Assembly: GCA_005878685.1 (NCBI GenBank)
Contig: VBLN01000143.1
Coordinates: 2,293-9,734, forward strand
Source of the DNA: Deltaproteobacteria bacterium
GTDB lineage: Bacteria; Desulfobacterota; Binatia; UBA9968
DNA length: 7,442 nucleotides
Direction: 5' to 3'
Shown here: one piece after another, positions 1-5,791 of the stretch
How positions within the stretch are numbered: the first letter of the stretch is position 1
How the letters are laid out: each line of letters begins with the position of its first letter
Program-made: the position numbers and the translations under genes
The notes under the pieces: generated by a model
Told to the model about the DNA's origin: nothing
The model's input: the letters and a program-made list of their open reading frames with translations, nothing else
Database searches by the model: none

Positions 1-26
1 GAACACGATCACGAATCACGAGCACG
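1..26. repeat. Degenerate CACGA-type short repeat, copy 1
   Basis: The stretch is built from variants of a 6-8 base unit (CACGATC, ACGAATC, ACGAGC, ACG). The same kind of tract, with closely similar wording, occurs at 2276-2304, and a shorter copy is at 2350-2362. It lies just downstream of the small membrane-protein gene on the minus strand and is probably non-coding. What it does is unknown. It may simply be a low-complexity tract that spreads by slippage. Confidence 0.4.
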
Positions 27-50
27 TCCTTCTTCATCAACCCTGACCCG

Positions 51-308
51 CTAACTGCTCCTACTTTTATCGACGATATGGAGGGCAACAAACGGAACCA
101 GATTGAACAGGAGAATCCCTATCTTGTAAATCGACATGCCGGCGTAATGAAGCAGGTCAAACTGCTCAACCGAAATATGAAACCATCTGCTATGAAACAG
201 ATACATCCAGTCATGCGCCAGCATGAAGAACAGAAACCACACCACAAGGATTCCATAGTTGAGCAGCGCACACCATAGCAGCGCTCTGCGTACACTCTCG
301 AAACTCAT
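51..308 (-). CDS. DUF6868-like small membrane protein
   Basis: An 85-residue protein with two hydrophobic helices, at about residues 10-31 and 57-79. They are separated by a polar, aromatic loop with the motifs AHDWMYLFHSRWF and FDLLHYAGM. The spacing of AHDW, HYAGM and the final FNLVPF segment matches my memory of the DUF6868 family of short inner-membrane proteins, whose function is unknown. The length is normal for that family. The ATG at 308 is preceded by a GGAG-containing leader (GGGGATGGAGTC), so the start is plausible but the ribosome site is close. It follows the aldolase gene on the same strand after 185 bp with a possible terminator between, so co-transcription is doubtful. No catalytic residues can be proposed. 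Confidence 0.75.
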   Translation of the reverse strand: MSFESVRRALLWCALLNYGILVVWFLFFMLAHDWMYLFHSRWFHISVEQFDLLHYAGMSIYKIGILLFNLVPFVALHIVDKSRSS

Positions 309-427
309 GACTCCATCCCCTGATCGGCAAATCTTAGAGCTATTGTCAGTCTACTTGGGCCTGTGTCCATTCGGGGTCCCGGGCGTGCTTTTCGGCGGGT
401 GGTCGAATTTAACTCAAAAACCGCGTA

Positions 428-449
428 AAAAAGTAGCCTGTCACTTTTT
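428..449 (-). terminator. Possible terminator hairpin after the aldolase gene
   Basis: A perfect 7-base inverted repeat (AAAAAGT at 428-434, ACTTTTT at 443-449) encloses an 8-base loop. It lies 45 bases past the aldolase stop codon. On the minus strand it ends in a run of T. The stem is AT-rich and therefore weak, so this could be a modest intrinsic terminator or chance. Confidence 0.35.
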
Positions 450-493
450 CGCTGCACGCATTCTCCCAATTGCGCAAACGTGAAAAATTCGGG

Positions 494-1405
494 TTATGCC
501 GCGAGCGCGAACTTCTTTTGCTCCAGAGCCGCAATCAACGCCTGGGCGTCCGTCCTCGTTAATCGAACGAGCGGCGGCCGTACGGCCGCCCAAGCCGGGT
601 CGTTGCGGAAGTGAGCCAAGATTTGCTTGAGCGCCGGGATCATGGGGTAGGCCTCGATGATCTTGCGCAGCTTGGTGATCTCGTCTTGAAGTCGGTCGGC
701 CTCGGGGGTTCGCCACCGGTCGTAGAGGTCGCGCACCGCCATTCCATTGACATTGGCGGTCGCCGTAATGCAGCCCATGCCTCCCGCGCGTAGCGCCGAC
801 AGCAGAAAAACCTCTGATCCGGGGAAGACATCGAAGCCGGGGAAACGCTTGAGAATGGCCTCCGTGTTCTTCCAGTTACCCGAGCTGTCTTTGAGGCCGA
901 TCACCACCGACGGGTATTCCTTGATCAAGCGCTCCATCAAGTCGAGGCTGTAACCGACCACGGCGACAGGCGGAATGTGATAGAGGTAGATGCGCAGACG
1001 CGTATCCCCCACGCGTTCGATGACTTCCGCGACATGTGCGAAAAGTCCATCGTCGCTCACCGGCTTGTAGTAGAACGGCGGCAGCATCAGCACGCCGCCG
1101 CAGCCGTTGCGCACGGCGTGAGCGGTCAGGCGCATCGTGTCGGTTAGCGCGCAACAGCCGGTGCCGGGCATCAGCAGCTCCGGGCGAATGCCGCCGGCGA
1201 TCAATGCATCGAGCAGATCCATGCGCTCTTCCGCCGAGAGCGAGTTGGCCTCGCTGGTCGTGCCAAAGACTGCCAGCCCCGCGATGCCTTGCTCGAGCAA
1301 CCAGAGGCAATGCGCGACAAAGCGCTCGCGGTCGGGCGCCAGATCCTTTTTAAACGGCGTGAGCACCGGAGCAAGCACGCCGGCGAAAGGCTTGACAGTT
1401 TTCAT
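494..1405 (-). CDS. DapA/NanA-superfamily class I aldolase
   Basis: A 303-residue cytosolic TIM-barrel enzyme of the dihydrodipicolinate synthase/N-acetylneuraminate lyase family (usual length 290-310). Visible family signatures are GTTSE at 48-52 (hydroxyl-binding loop), LPPFYYKP at 108-115, YLYHIPP at 140-146 with Y142 at the catalytic tyrosine position, GLKDSSG at 170-176 with Schiff-base lysine K172, and PGSE at 195-198 followed by a TANV segment. These enzymes form a pyruvate Schiff base and run aldol condensation or cleavage. The arginine that follows YNVPS in true DapA and binds aspartate semialdehyde is replaced (PPVAV here), so lysine synthesis is unlikely. A 2-oxo-acid lyase/aldolase of unknown substrate is more probable. 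The ATG at 1405 has AAGGAG six bases upstream and a promoter-like sequence beyond it. No pathway partner is adjacent. Confidence 0.9.
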   Translation of the reverse strand: MKTVKPFAGVLAPVLTPFKKDLAPDRERFVAHCLWLLEQGIAGLAVFGTTSEANSLSAEERMDLLDALIAGGIRPELLMPGTGCCALTDTMRLTAHAVRNGCGGVLMLPPFYYKPVSDDGLFAHVAEVIERVGDTRLRIYLYHIPPVAVVGYSLDLMERLIKEYPSVVIGLKDSSGNWKNTEAILKRFPGFDVFPGSEVFLLSALRAGGMGCITATANVNGMAVRDLYDRWRTPEADRLQDEITKLRKIIEAYPMIPALKQILAHFRNDPAWAAVRPPLVRLTRTDAQALIAALEQKKFALAA

Positions 1406-1435
1406 CGATGGCTCCTTCCAATGATCATATTAGAC

Positions 1436-1464
1436 ATCATATTGCTTTTGTCGTCCGAGTCCAA
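1436..1464 (-). promoter_or_regulatory. Sigma70-like promoter of the aldolase gene
   Basis: Read on the minus strand, TTGGAC (1464-1459), a 17-base spacer and TATGAT (1441-1436) match four of six and five of six consensus bases. The element sits about 30 bases before the aldolase ATG, in front of its AAGGAG ribosome site (1417-1412). It suggests the aldolase is transcribed independently of the toxin-antitoxin pair upstream. Confidence 0.5.
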
Positions 1465-1482
1465 ATCTCTTCGTGAAAAAGA

Positions 1483-1638
1483 CTACGAGCCAGGCAGTTG
1501 GAAATAGACCGACTTTTGGCCCACACGACCCGATGCTCTCTTGTCATTTCCGCGTTCCGACAATTGTCGAAACGTGGAAGTATCGCGATCCACGAGCACA
1601 ATCACTGTGGCCGGCTGGTAAATGCCCGATCGTAGCAT
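1483..1638 (-). CDS. Possible 51-residue hypothetical protein or gene remnant
   Basis: An ATG-to-TAG frame on the minus strand, 21 bp after the toxin stop and 77 bp before the aldolase start. The product has a hydrophobic beta-like segment (ATVIVLVDRDTS, residues 10-21) and then a polar tail ending in SVYFQLPGS. The frame stays open upstream of the ATG for at least 13 codons, so it may be the C-terminal scrap of a larger, decayed gene rather than an independent small gene. No ribosome site is convincing. I do not recognise a family. Without it, 1406-1659 has no gene other than the aldolase promoter. Confidence 0.25.
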   Translation of the reverse strand: MLRSGIYQPATVIVLVDRDTSTFRQLSERGNDKRASGRVGQKSVYFQLPGS

Positions 1639-1659
1639 GTCAAGGATAAAAAACTGACC

Positions 1660-2022
1660 CTAAGTTTCGTTATTCACACTAACGGACGATAGAGATGAGT
1701 TTTTCCACGATTCGATAACTGTCTCTACGGGCACCCGCCCGACCGTTTTTCGAACGAGCGCCTGGCTTAGGGTCACTACCTTCCCCGCTTTGACCAGAGA
1801 AGGTCTAGGCAGTCCAGCCTTTCTCTGCCCTTCAGAACTCAGTTGATAATCCGTCGGCTGAGATTCTGTTGGGATTTGTGAAGTGATCGCTAAAAGGATG
1901 GCGTCAGAAGAAGAATCATTGAAGTCTTTCGAGCTTACAACAAGCGCGGGACGCTGCTTTTGGGTGGTTAGATCCGTGAATGGGAAGGGAACGAGGACCA
2001 CATCGCCACGGTTAAAGCTCAT
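1660..2022 (-). CDS. MazF/PemK-family type II toxin (endoribonuclease)
   Basis: A 120-residue protein with the MazF/PemK fold. The N-terminal RGDVVLVPFPFTD (5-17) is followed by QRPALVVS (23-30) with the conserved arginine R24, ILLAITSQI (42-50) carrying the conserved Thr/Ser, and SLVKAGKVVTLSQALVRKTVGRV (75-97). Characterised members are ribosome-independent ribonucleases that cut single-stranded mRNA, normally neutralised by a co-expressed antitoxin. The ATG overlaps the end of the antitoxin gene by 11 bases, typical of translational coupling. A GAGGA lies a little far upstream (about 11 bases). The tail is serine-rich (KNSSLSSVSVNNET) where relatives usually have a helix, so the very C-terminus may have drifted. 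All key motifs remain, so it is probably functional. Confidence 0.88.
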   Translation of the reverse strand: MSFNRGDVVLVPFPFTDLTTQKQRPALVVSSKDFNDSSSDAILLAITSQIPTESQPTDYQLSSEGQRKAGLPRPSLVKAGKVVTLSQALVRKTVGRVPVETVIESWKNSSLSSVSVNNET

Positions 2023-2200
2023 CGTAGACTTGATCCTCGGGATTGTCCCAGAAGCTGAAGGATGACTCGGCGAGCCTTGCCCACAACAAATCTTCGGGCG
2101 CTACATTAAGTGCCTTGGGAAGGAGGCGGAGAAGTTCCTTTTGCTCGTTTTTTGAAAGGCGCTTAATATCCTCGAAGATTTTGTCGACCCTCTTTGCCAT
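2012..2200 (-). CDS. Antitoxin of the MazF-like toxin (non-AbrB type)
   Basis: A 62-residue, charged protein directly upstream of the toxin and overlapping it by 11 bases. The N-terminal two-thirds (MAKRVDKIFEDIKRLSKNEQKELLRLLP) look like two amphipathic helices. The C-terminus carries an acidic, aromatic tail with SFSFWDNPEDQVYDEL. That tail is familiar from small partners of PemK/MazF toxins and is a likely toxin-binding, active-site-occluding segment (inference). There is no AbrB/MazE swapped-hairpin pattern. The ATG at 2200 is preceded by GAGGAG three bases away (ATGAGGAGGAGCC), a very strong ribosome site, which fits the need for excess antitoxin. Identification rests mainly on position, size and this tail. 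Confidence 0.75.
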   Translation of the reverse strand: MAKRVDKIFEDIKRLSKNEQKELLRLLPKALNVAPEDLLWARLAESSFSFWDNPEDQVYDEL

Positions 2201-2221
2201 GGCTCCTCCTCATAACGCGCT

Positions 2222-2249
2222 ATTTTATTCCCCGGGGCTTAAAACGCAA
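2222..2249 (-). promoter_or_regulatory. Candidate promoter and operator of the toxin-antitoxin pair
   Basis: On the minus strand, TAAAAT (2227-2222) could be a -10 box 22 bases before the antitoxin start. It is preceded by a 16-base spacer and a poor -35 (TTGCGT). The spacer contains the perfect palindrome CCCCGGGG (2230-2237), a possible site for autoregulation. The -35 match is only three of six, so this is tentative. Confidence 0.3.
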
Positions 2250-2275
2250 GTTGACTCTATCGGGTTCTTTCTCAC

Positions 2276-2304
2276 GAACACGATTGACGAGCACGATCAC
2301 GGCT
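2276..2304. repeat. Degenerate CACGA-type short repeat, copy 2
   Basis: The tract reads as variants of CACGA/CGAGCA units and resembles 1-26. The 13-mer CACGATCACGGCT at 2292-2304 recurs exactly at 2350-2362, with a pyrimidine-rich stretch (repeats of TTTCATCTTT) between the copies. It lies between the antitoxin gene and the left end of the IS1182-like element. No gene is evident in 2201-2406. Confidence 0.45.
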
Positions 2305-2406
2305 TTGTGTTTCCGCTTTCATCTTTCCGTTTTCATCTTTGTCTTTCGCCACGATCACGGCTCTCTCGATGAGATCCAGTTGGCGCAGAACCATAGTTTT
2401 GGAATT

Positions 2407-2429
2407 CAAGATTCAACGGGCTGTTGCCC
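2407..2429. repeat. Left terminal inverted repeat of the IS1182-like element
   Basis: CAAGAT, one variable base, then CAACGGGCTGTTGCCC. This matches the reverse complement of 4024-4046 at 22 of 23 positions. The inner end lies 42 bases past the transposase stop. The repeat contains a small self-complementary core (GGGC, TGTT, GCCC). Confidence 0.8.
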
Positions 2430-2471
2430 GAACGTTGCTAGAATCACGGAAGTAGAATCATTTGAGCTAGG

Positions 2472-3944
2472 TCAAGCCATTTGAACCCATGTCGCTTGCT
2501 GCAAGGCAAAAGAATCAAGGATTCCAAAACCCAAGGTGGCGTTAGTCCTAGCAGCCACAGCCGCTCTCGGCTTTGGCCAGCCACGAGCGATCAACAGCTG
2601 GAGGTTTTGCACGACGGCAATCAAGTAGTCCTGAATCTGCACCCGCCACTGTCCACGCCAGCGCGCCCGTTTGAAACCGAATCGTTTCGCTTGGGCAAAG
2701 GAGCATTCCATAAAATGCTGGCGGATTCTTATGTCTCTTTTTGCCGGTCGGCTCTGTGCCTGGGCCCGCAAGTTGTCCAAGATCTCCTGGCGCTCGTGTC
2801 GCTTGAGCGTGCGCCCCGCACTCTGAGAGCGCGTGCATTGGATACGTAAAGGACACTGCCGACAAACCCCGCGGGCTGTCACATACTCGAAAGCCTTGCG
2901 CGTGTTCCAATATTTGCGCCGCCTGAGAGTCTGCCCCGCCGGACAAGTATAAGTGTCGGTTTGGGGACTATAGACGAACAAACTCTCAGGAAAAATCTCG
3001 CGGCGCCGCTCCTGTTTGTCCTGGGTCTGTTTTAAAACCGGAATGTGAGCGGCAATTCCACGGTCGTAGCATTCTAGAAAATTGGCTGTGGTCCCGTACT
3101 TGCTGTCGGCTACCACCACCTCGGCGCTTCTTTGGGTATGAGCCAGATGATCCTGAAGCAAACCTCCTAAACGGTGCGCCTCGTTCTCATCTCCAGGACC
3201 GATTACGGTTGCGGTAATAACCCCATACGCTGCGTCGATGCCGCGATGCGTTTGATAGTACAACTTGGGTTTTCCTTGGCCCTTACGGACCACCGAGGCA
3301 TCAGGATCGGTGCTGGAGGTAAAGCGCTGGTTGACCATGTTCTGACGAGGAGTACTAGCCGGTGGATCGTCTTTGGGTTGTTCTTTTTCCTTCTGTTCTC
3401 GCTCCTCCAAACGGGCCTCAAGCTCTCGGTACGCAGGATTCAGATATCGTTTGAGCCCCTGCATATCGAGCACCGAATTACACGAAGCATCGGCTTCAAC
3501 GAGGCTTGAATCGCAAAACAGTTTTCTCCCGTCCACTAATCCGCTCTGCACACACTGCCAGACAATCCGCTCGAAAAAACTCCGAAACAGCTCTACTCCC
3601 CAACGCCTCCTCGCTTTGCTTAAGACGCTGTGATCGGGAATCTCTGAGTCCAGCTCCAATCCCAAAAACCACAGCCAGTCTAACCTCTCTGGTAACGTTG
3701 CCATCAACTCCCGTTCGCTACGCACGTTGTAGAGCACCAAAAGCAGCATTAACTTTAGGATCATGGGCGGGGGAACCGACACGTTGCCATTGTAGCCGTA
3801 GCTCTCTTTGACCTCGCCATACACAAAGTCAAACTCCACCAGCCGCGCTACCTTCCGCAGCACGTGATCGCTACGTACCCGCTTGTCTAGATTGATGCCT
3901 GTGTAAAACAGTGAAGACTGTGGCGTATTCTCTCGACCCATCAT
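2472..3944 (-). CDS. IS1182-family DDE transposase
   Basis: A DDE transposase of 490 residues when started at the ATG at 3944. That start has GAGGG about nine bases upstream and gives the MMGR beginning usual in the family. A TTG further out at 3971 would add nine residues and is less likely. The N-terminal DUF772-type domain includes NVRSERELM, DWLWFLG and IPDHSVLSKARRRWG (about 73-116). Likely catalytic residues are D145 (CDSSLVEAD), D280 (VVVADSKYG) and E413 (MECSFAQAK). The central region has a lysine/glutamate-rich coil (173-193). The C-terminal DDE_Tnp_1_6 part has cysteines in a C-x26-C-x2-C-x5-C pattern (334-370). It catalyses excision and insertion of its own element. The ORF is uninterrupted, so it is probably active. 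A TATAAT at 3985-3980, just inside the right repeat, could serve as -10. Confidence 0.92.
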   Translation of the reverse strand: MMGRENTPQSSLFYTGINLDKRVRSDHVLRKVARLVEFDFVYGEVKESYGYNGNVSVPPPMILKLMLLLVLYNVRSERELMATLPERLDWLWFLGLELDSEIPDHSVLSKARRRWGVELFRSFFERIVWQCVQSGLVDGRKLFCDSSLVEADASCNSVLDMQGLKRYLNPAYRELEARLEEREQKEKEQPKDDPPASTPRQNMVNQRFTSSTDPDASVVRKGQGKPKLYYQTHRGIDAAYGVITATVIGPGDENEAHRLGGLLQDHLAHTQRSAEVVVADSKYGTTANFLECYDRGIAAHIPVLKQTQDKQERRREIFPESLFVYSPQTDTYTCPAGQTLRRRKYWNTRKAFEYVTARGVCRQCPLRIQCTRSQSAGRTLKRHERQEILDNLRAQAQSRPAKRDIRIRQHFMECSFAQAKRFGFKRARWRGQWRVQIQDYLIAVVQNLQLLIARGWPKPRAAVAARTNATLGFGILDSFALQQATWVQMA

Positions 3945-4023
3945 GGGTTGGCCCCCTCGCAGTGAAATCAACCAAGGGCATTATACAGATGGGCACCTCT
4001 TAACGCACCAAAAAAGTCGATTT

Positions 4024-4046
4024 GGGCAACAGCCCGTTGTATCTTG
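4024..4046. repeat. Right terminal inverted repeat of the IS1182-like element
   Basis: GGGCAACAGCCCGTTG, one variable base, then ATCTTG, the mirror of 2407-2429 with one mismatch. It ends 35 bp before the RAYT start codon, so the IS lies immediately upstream of that gene and may have displaced its promoter. Confidence 0.8.
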
Positions 4047-4081
4047 CTATTCGGTAGCTGTTTTGATAATTCGGATGGGTC

Positions 4082-4924
4082 ATGGCTCGTCCTCTCAGAG
4101 TGGAATTTGACGGTGCGATTTACCATGTGACCTCCCGGGGTAACGCCCGAGAAGACATCTTCGATGACGATGGGGATCGCAAAATGTTCTTGGAGGTCCT
4201 GGGCAAGGTGGTTAACCGTTTTAACTGGCTGTGCCACGCCTACTGTCTGATGGACAACCACTATCACATGGTGATCGAAACACCACAGGCTAACCTCTCT
4301 AAGGGAATGCGCCAGCTCAACGGCCTCTACACCCAAGTCTATAATCGACGCCACCGAACTGTGGGGCATCTGTTTCAGGGCCGCTATAAAGCCGTCTTGA
4401 TACAGAAAGAGAGCCACCTTCTGGAAGTCTGTCGCTACGTGGTGCTAAACCCGGTCAGAGCCAAGGCCACACGGAGAGTCGAGCAATGGAAGTGGAGCAG
4501 CTACGGGGGTACGGCTGGACTGGGAAAAAGCCCGCCTTGGCTGGCCGTTGATTGGGTGTTGAGCCAGTTTGGCAAGAGAAGATACCCAGCTGCTAGACAC
4601 TACCGTCGATTTGTCAGGGAAGGAATCGATAGGCCCTCGATCTGGGAGGGAGTTCAAGCGCAGGTGTTGTTGGGAGAAGAGGAGTTTGTAGAGAAGCTCA
4701 AGAGTTATGTTAAGGGCTACCGGGAAATTGCCGAGATTCCTCGAACCCAAAGGTATTTAAGCAGGCCTAAACTAAAGACTCTGTTTGAAGGGAAGCTAAC
4801 CAAGGCCAAGCGTGACGCGCGGATTGTCCGAGCGGTACATCGTCACGGGTACAGCCAGAGAGAGGTTGCGGATTTTCTGGACCTGCACTACGCTACGGTC
4901 AGCCGGTTGGCAAACCGGCCTTGA
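4082..4924 (+). CDS. REP-associated tyrosine transposase (RAYT, Y1_Tnp family)
   Basis: A 280-residue HUH single-strand transposase of the IS200-like/TnpA-REP type. The start MARPLRVEFDGAIYHVTSRGN is typical. The HUH motif is H60-Y-H62 in MDNHYHMV. GHLFQGRYKA lies at 95-104. RYVVLNPVRA (118-127) carries Y119 at the position of the catalytic tyrosine in E. coli TnpAREP (equivalence inferred from spacing). A C-terminal extension (about 180-280) ends in a helix-turn-helix-like segment, HGYSQREVADFLDLHYATVSRL (255-276), of the kind seen in DnaA-like or sigma-like domains and in a subgroup of long RAYTs. RAYTs nick and join single-stranded DNA at hairpins and are usually single-copy domesticated genes that spread REP sequences. 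The ORF is intact. Only 35 bp separate it from the IS1182-like element, and no good ribosome site is visible. Confidence 0.9.
   Translation: MARPLRVEFDGAIYHVTSRGNAREDIFDDDGDRKMFLEVLGKVVNRFNWLCHAYCLMDNHYHMVIETPQANLSKGMRQLNGLYTQVYNRRHRTVGHLFQGRYKAVLIQKESHLLEVCRYVVLNPVRAKATRRVEQWKWSSYGGTAGLGKSPPWLAVDWVLSQFGKRRYPAARHYRRFVREGIDRPSIWEGVQAQVLLGEEEFVEKLKSYVKGYREIAEIPRTQRYLSRPKLKTLFEGKLTKAKRDARIVRAVHRHGYSQREVADFLDLHYATVSRLANRP
4902..4919 (+). repeat. Strong hairpin at the end of the RAYT gene
   Basis: GCCGGTT (4902-4908), loop GGCA, AACCGGC (4913-4919) form a perfect seven-base-pair GC-rich stem. It covers the last codons of the RAYT gene and ends two bases before its stop codon. No T-run follows, so it is not a standard terminator. 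HUH transposases recognise end hairpins, so this is a candidate recognition structure, but no partner hairpin was seen upstream of the gene. Confidence 0.35.
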
Positions 4925-4952
4925 TACAAGAAACAAGACCTGACCCTCTATA

Positions 4953-5366
4953 GGGCTTTCGCACCGCGTGGCGCTGTCCAATGACCGCATTCTCTCAATC
5001 CACAATGGCCAGATCACTCTCAGCTACCGGGATCGCAAAGATGGGGATAGAAAAAAGACGATCACCCTTGACGCCCAGGAATTTATTCGCCGCTTTCTCC
5101 TCCATGTTTTACCCGAAGGCTTCATGCGTATCCGTCACTTTGGCTTTTTGGCCAACCGCTCCAAAAAACAGGCGTTGGCTCAATGCCGCAAACTTCTGAA
5201 ACTTGATCCGGCTTCACATTTAAGCCCGAAGCAATCGGCCAAAGACTTGCTGCTAGAAATCACCGGCATCGATCTTTCTCGATGCCCGTATTGCCAGAAG
5301 GGAACCATGATCCTCGTTGGTGATCTGCCCCCTCTCTCAAGCTCATCCCGATGGGATTCCTCATGA
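4953..5366 (+). pseudogene. C-terminal remnant of an IS91-family transposase
   Basis: In-frame similarity begins around LSHRVALSNDRI (4956 onward) and continues through ITLSYRDRKDG, EFIRRFLLHVLPEGFMRIRHFGFL, the CPYCQKG zinc-like pair and the usual final WDSS before TGA. The C-terminus is therefore complete. The N-terminal zinc region, the HUH motif and the YxxxY tyrosines are missing. The family normally has YxxxY just before the HRVALSN stretch; here those positions read PSIGLS, and an in-frame stop (TGA, 4941-4943) lies just upstream. A GTG at 4968 could start translation but would give only about 132 inactive residues. The break coincides with the right edge of the RAYT segment, and no N-terminal half was found elsewhere in the window. 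Confidence 0.85.
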
Positions 5367-5791
5367 CAAAAACTCAACCGCTCTTATGCCCGGTTAACGC
5401 TCAACCGTCCGTCTTCGCGGGGATGTGTCTGCCTACCCAAAAAAGTCACCCCGAATCCCCATCGGACCGTCTCTATCACAGAGAAAATCTCGAAACCGAC
5501 CTCAACCTCGTAGCCCTGCGGATTTTTAAGTCTGAATGACGATCTATTGTCAGCCATATTGATACTATCCTGATCAGCTTTTACCGAACACGCAGAGAAG
5601 CAAAAACTCTTGACAAGTTGCTATTACGGCAGGAGAATCTGGCAACTCCAACAGTTCTGCAAATAGTACTATGCTGGTCAACATACTCAAATAGTTGGGC
5701 GCCAAATGAGGGCCAGCTCGGGTGCTAAGCTCGTCAAGCGCCGAGGTATACGTGCCGACTATGGCCGCTGCTTGCCTTTAGGGCGGGAAAT
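5367..5791. other. Gene-free stretch between the IS91 remnant and the MBL gene
   Basis: The first 170 bases or so probably belong to the non-coding tail of the IS91-like element; its end could not be fixed. The remainder holds a promoter-like pair (5610-5638) and GTTGGGC at 5694-5700, which fits the integron core-site consensus GTTRRRY but has no visible attC arm. No convincing protein or RNA gene was seen on either strand. Confidence 0.5.
5610..5638 (+). promoter_or_regulatory. Candidate sigma70 promoter upstream of the MBL gene
   Basis: A perfect -35 TTGACA (5610-5615), a 17-base spacer and a weaker -10 GAGAAT (5633-5638, four of six). It would give a leader of roughly 145 bases before the MBL start codon. 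It could equally be a promoter left from the neighbouring mobile DNA. Confidence 0.35.

Larger units (their letters stand above)
2407..4046 (-). mobile_element. IS1182-family insertion sequence, about 1.64 kb
   Basis: The element is defined by 23-base inverted repeats (2407-2429 and 4024-4046) flanking one full-length transposase gene on the minus strand. Size and single-ORF organisation fit IS1182. Outside the repeats, GAAT-like bases continue on both sides with a one-base offset, so the true tips may lie up to five or six bases further out. I see no clean target-site duplication. The repeats agree at 22 of 23 positions and the ORF is intact, so the insertion may be recent or still mobile. 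Confidence 0.8.
4077..4946 (+). mobile_element. Possible RAYT element bounded by GGGTCA and TGACCC
   Basis: The RAYT gene is flanked by GGGTCA (4077-4082, overlapping its ATG) and the inverted copy TGACCC (4941-4946) within CAAGACCTGACCC. From memory, CAAGACCTGACCC-like words commonly border this RAYT group. The six-base match is short, so the element limits are an inference. The right limit coincides with the abrupt start of IS91 similarity, which supports it as a real boundary. Confidence 0.35.

Noticed and set aside
1639..1661. GGGTCAG-T-rich-CTTG on the minus strand near the toxin stop, as a solo RAYT end like that at 4921-4946
   Set aside because: Only the GGGTCAG heptamer and a CTTG agree. 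CTGACCC also occurs at 43-49, so the word is not specific enough.
2272..2394. A 40-residue minus-strand frame starting MVLRQLDLIERAV
   Set aside because: It runs through the CACGA-type repeats, has no clear ribosome site and resembles no family I know, so it is most likely chance in low-complexity DNA.
2397..4072. Similar flanks TTTTGGAATTC and TTTTGATAATTC outside the IS1182-like repeats, as a target-site duplication
   Set aside because: The two differ by an insertion and a mismatch, lie at unequal distances from the repeats, and are AT-rich words likely by chance.
5351..5539. A 62-residue plus-strand frame overlapping the end of the IS91 remnant
   Set aside because: It begins inside the IS91 coding end, lacks a ribosome site and shows no recognisable domain; probably the non-coding tail of the element.
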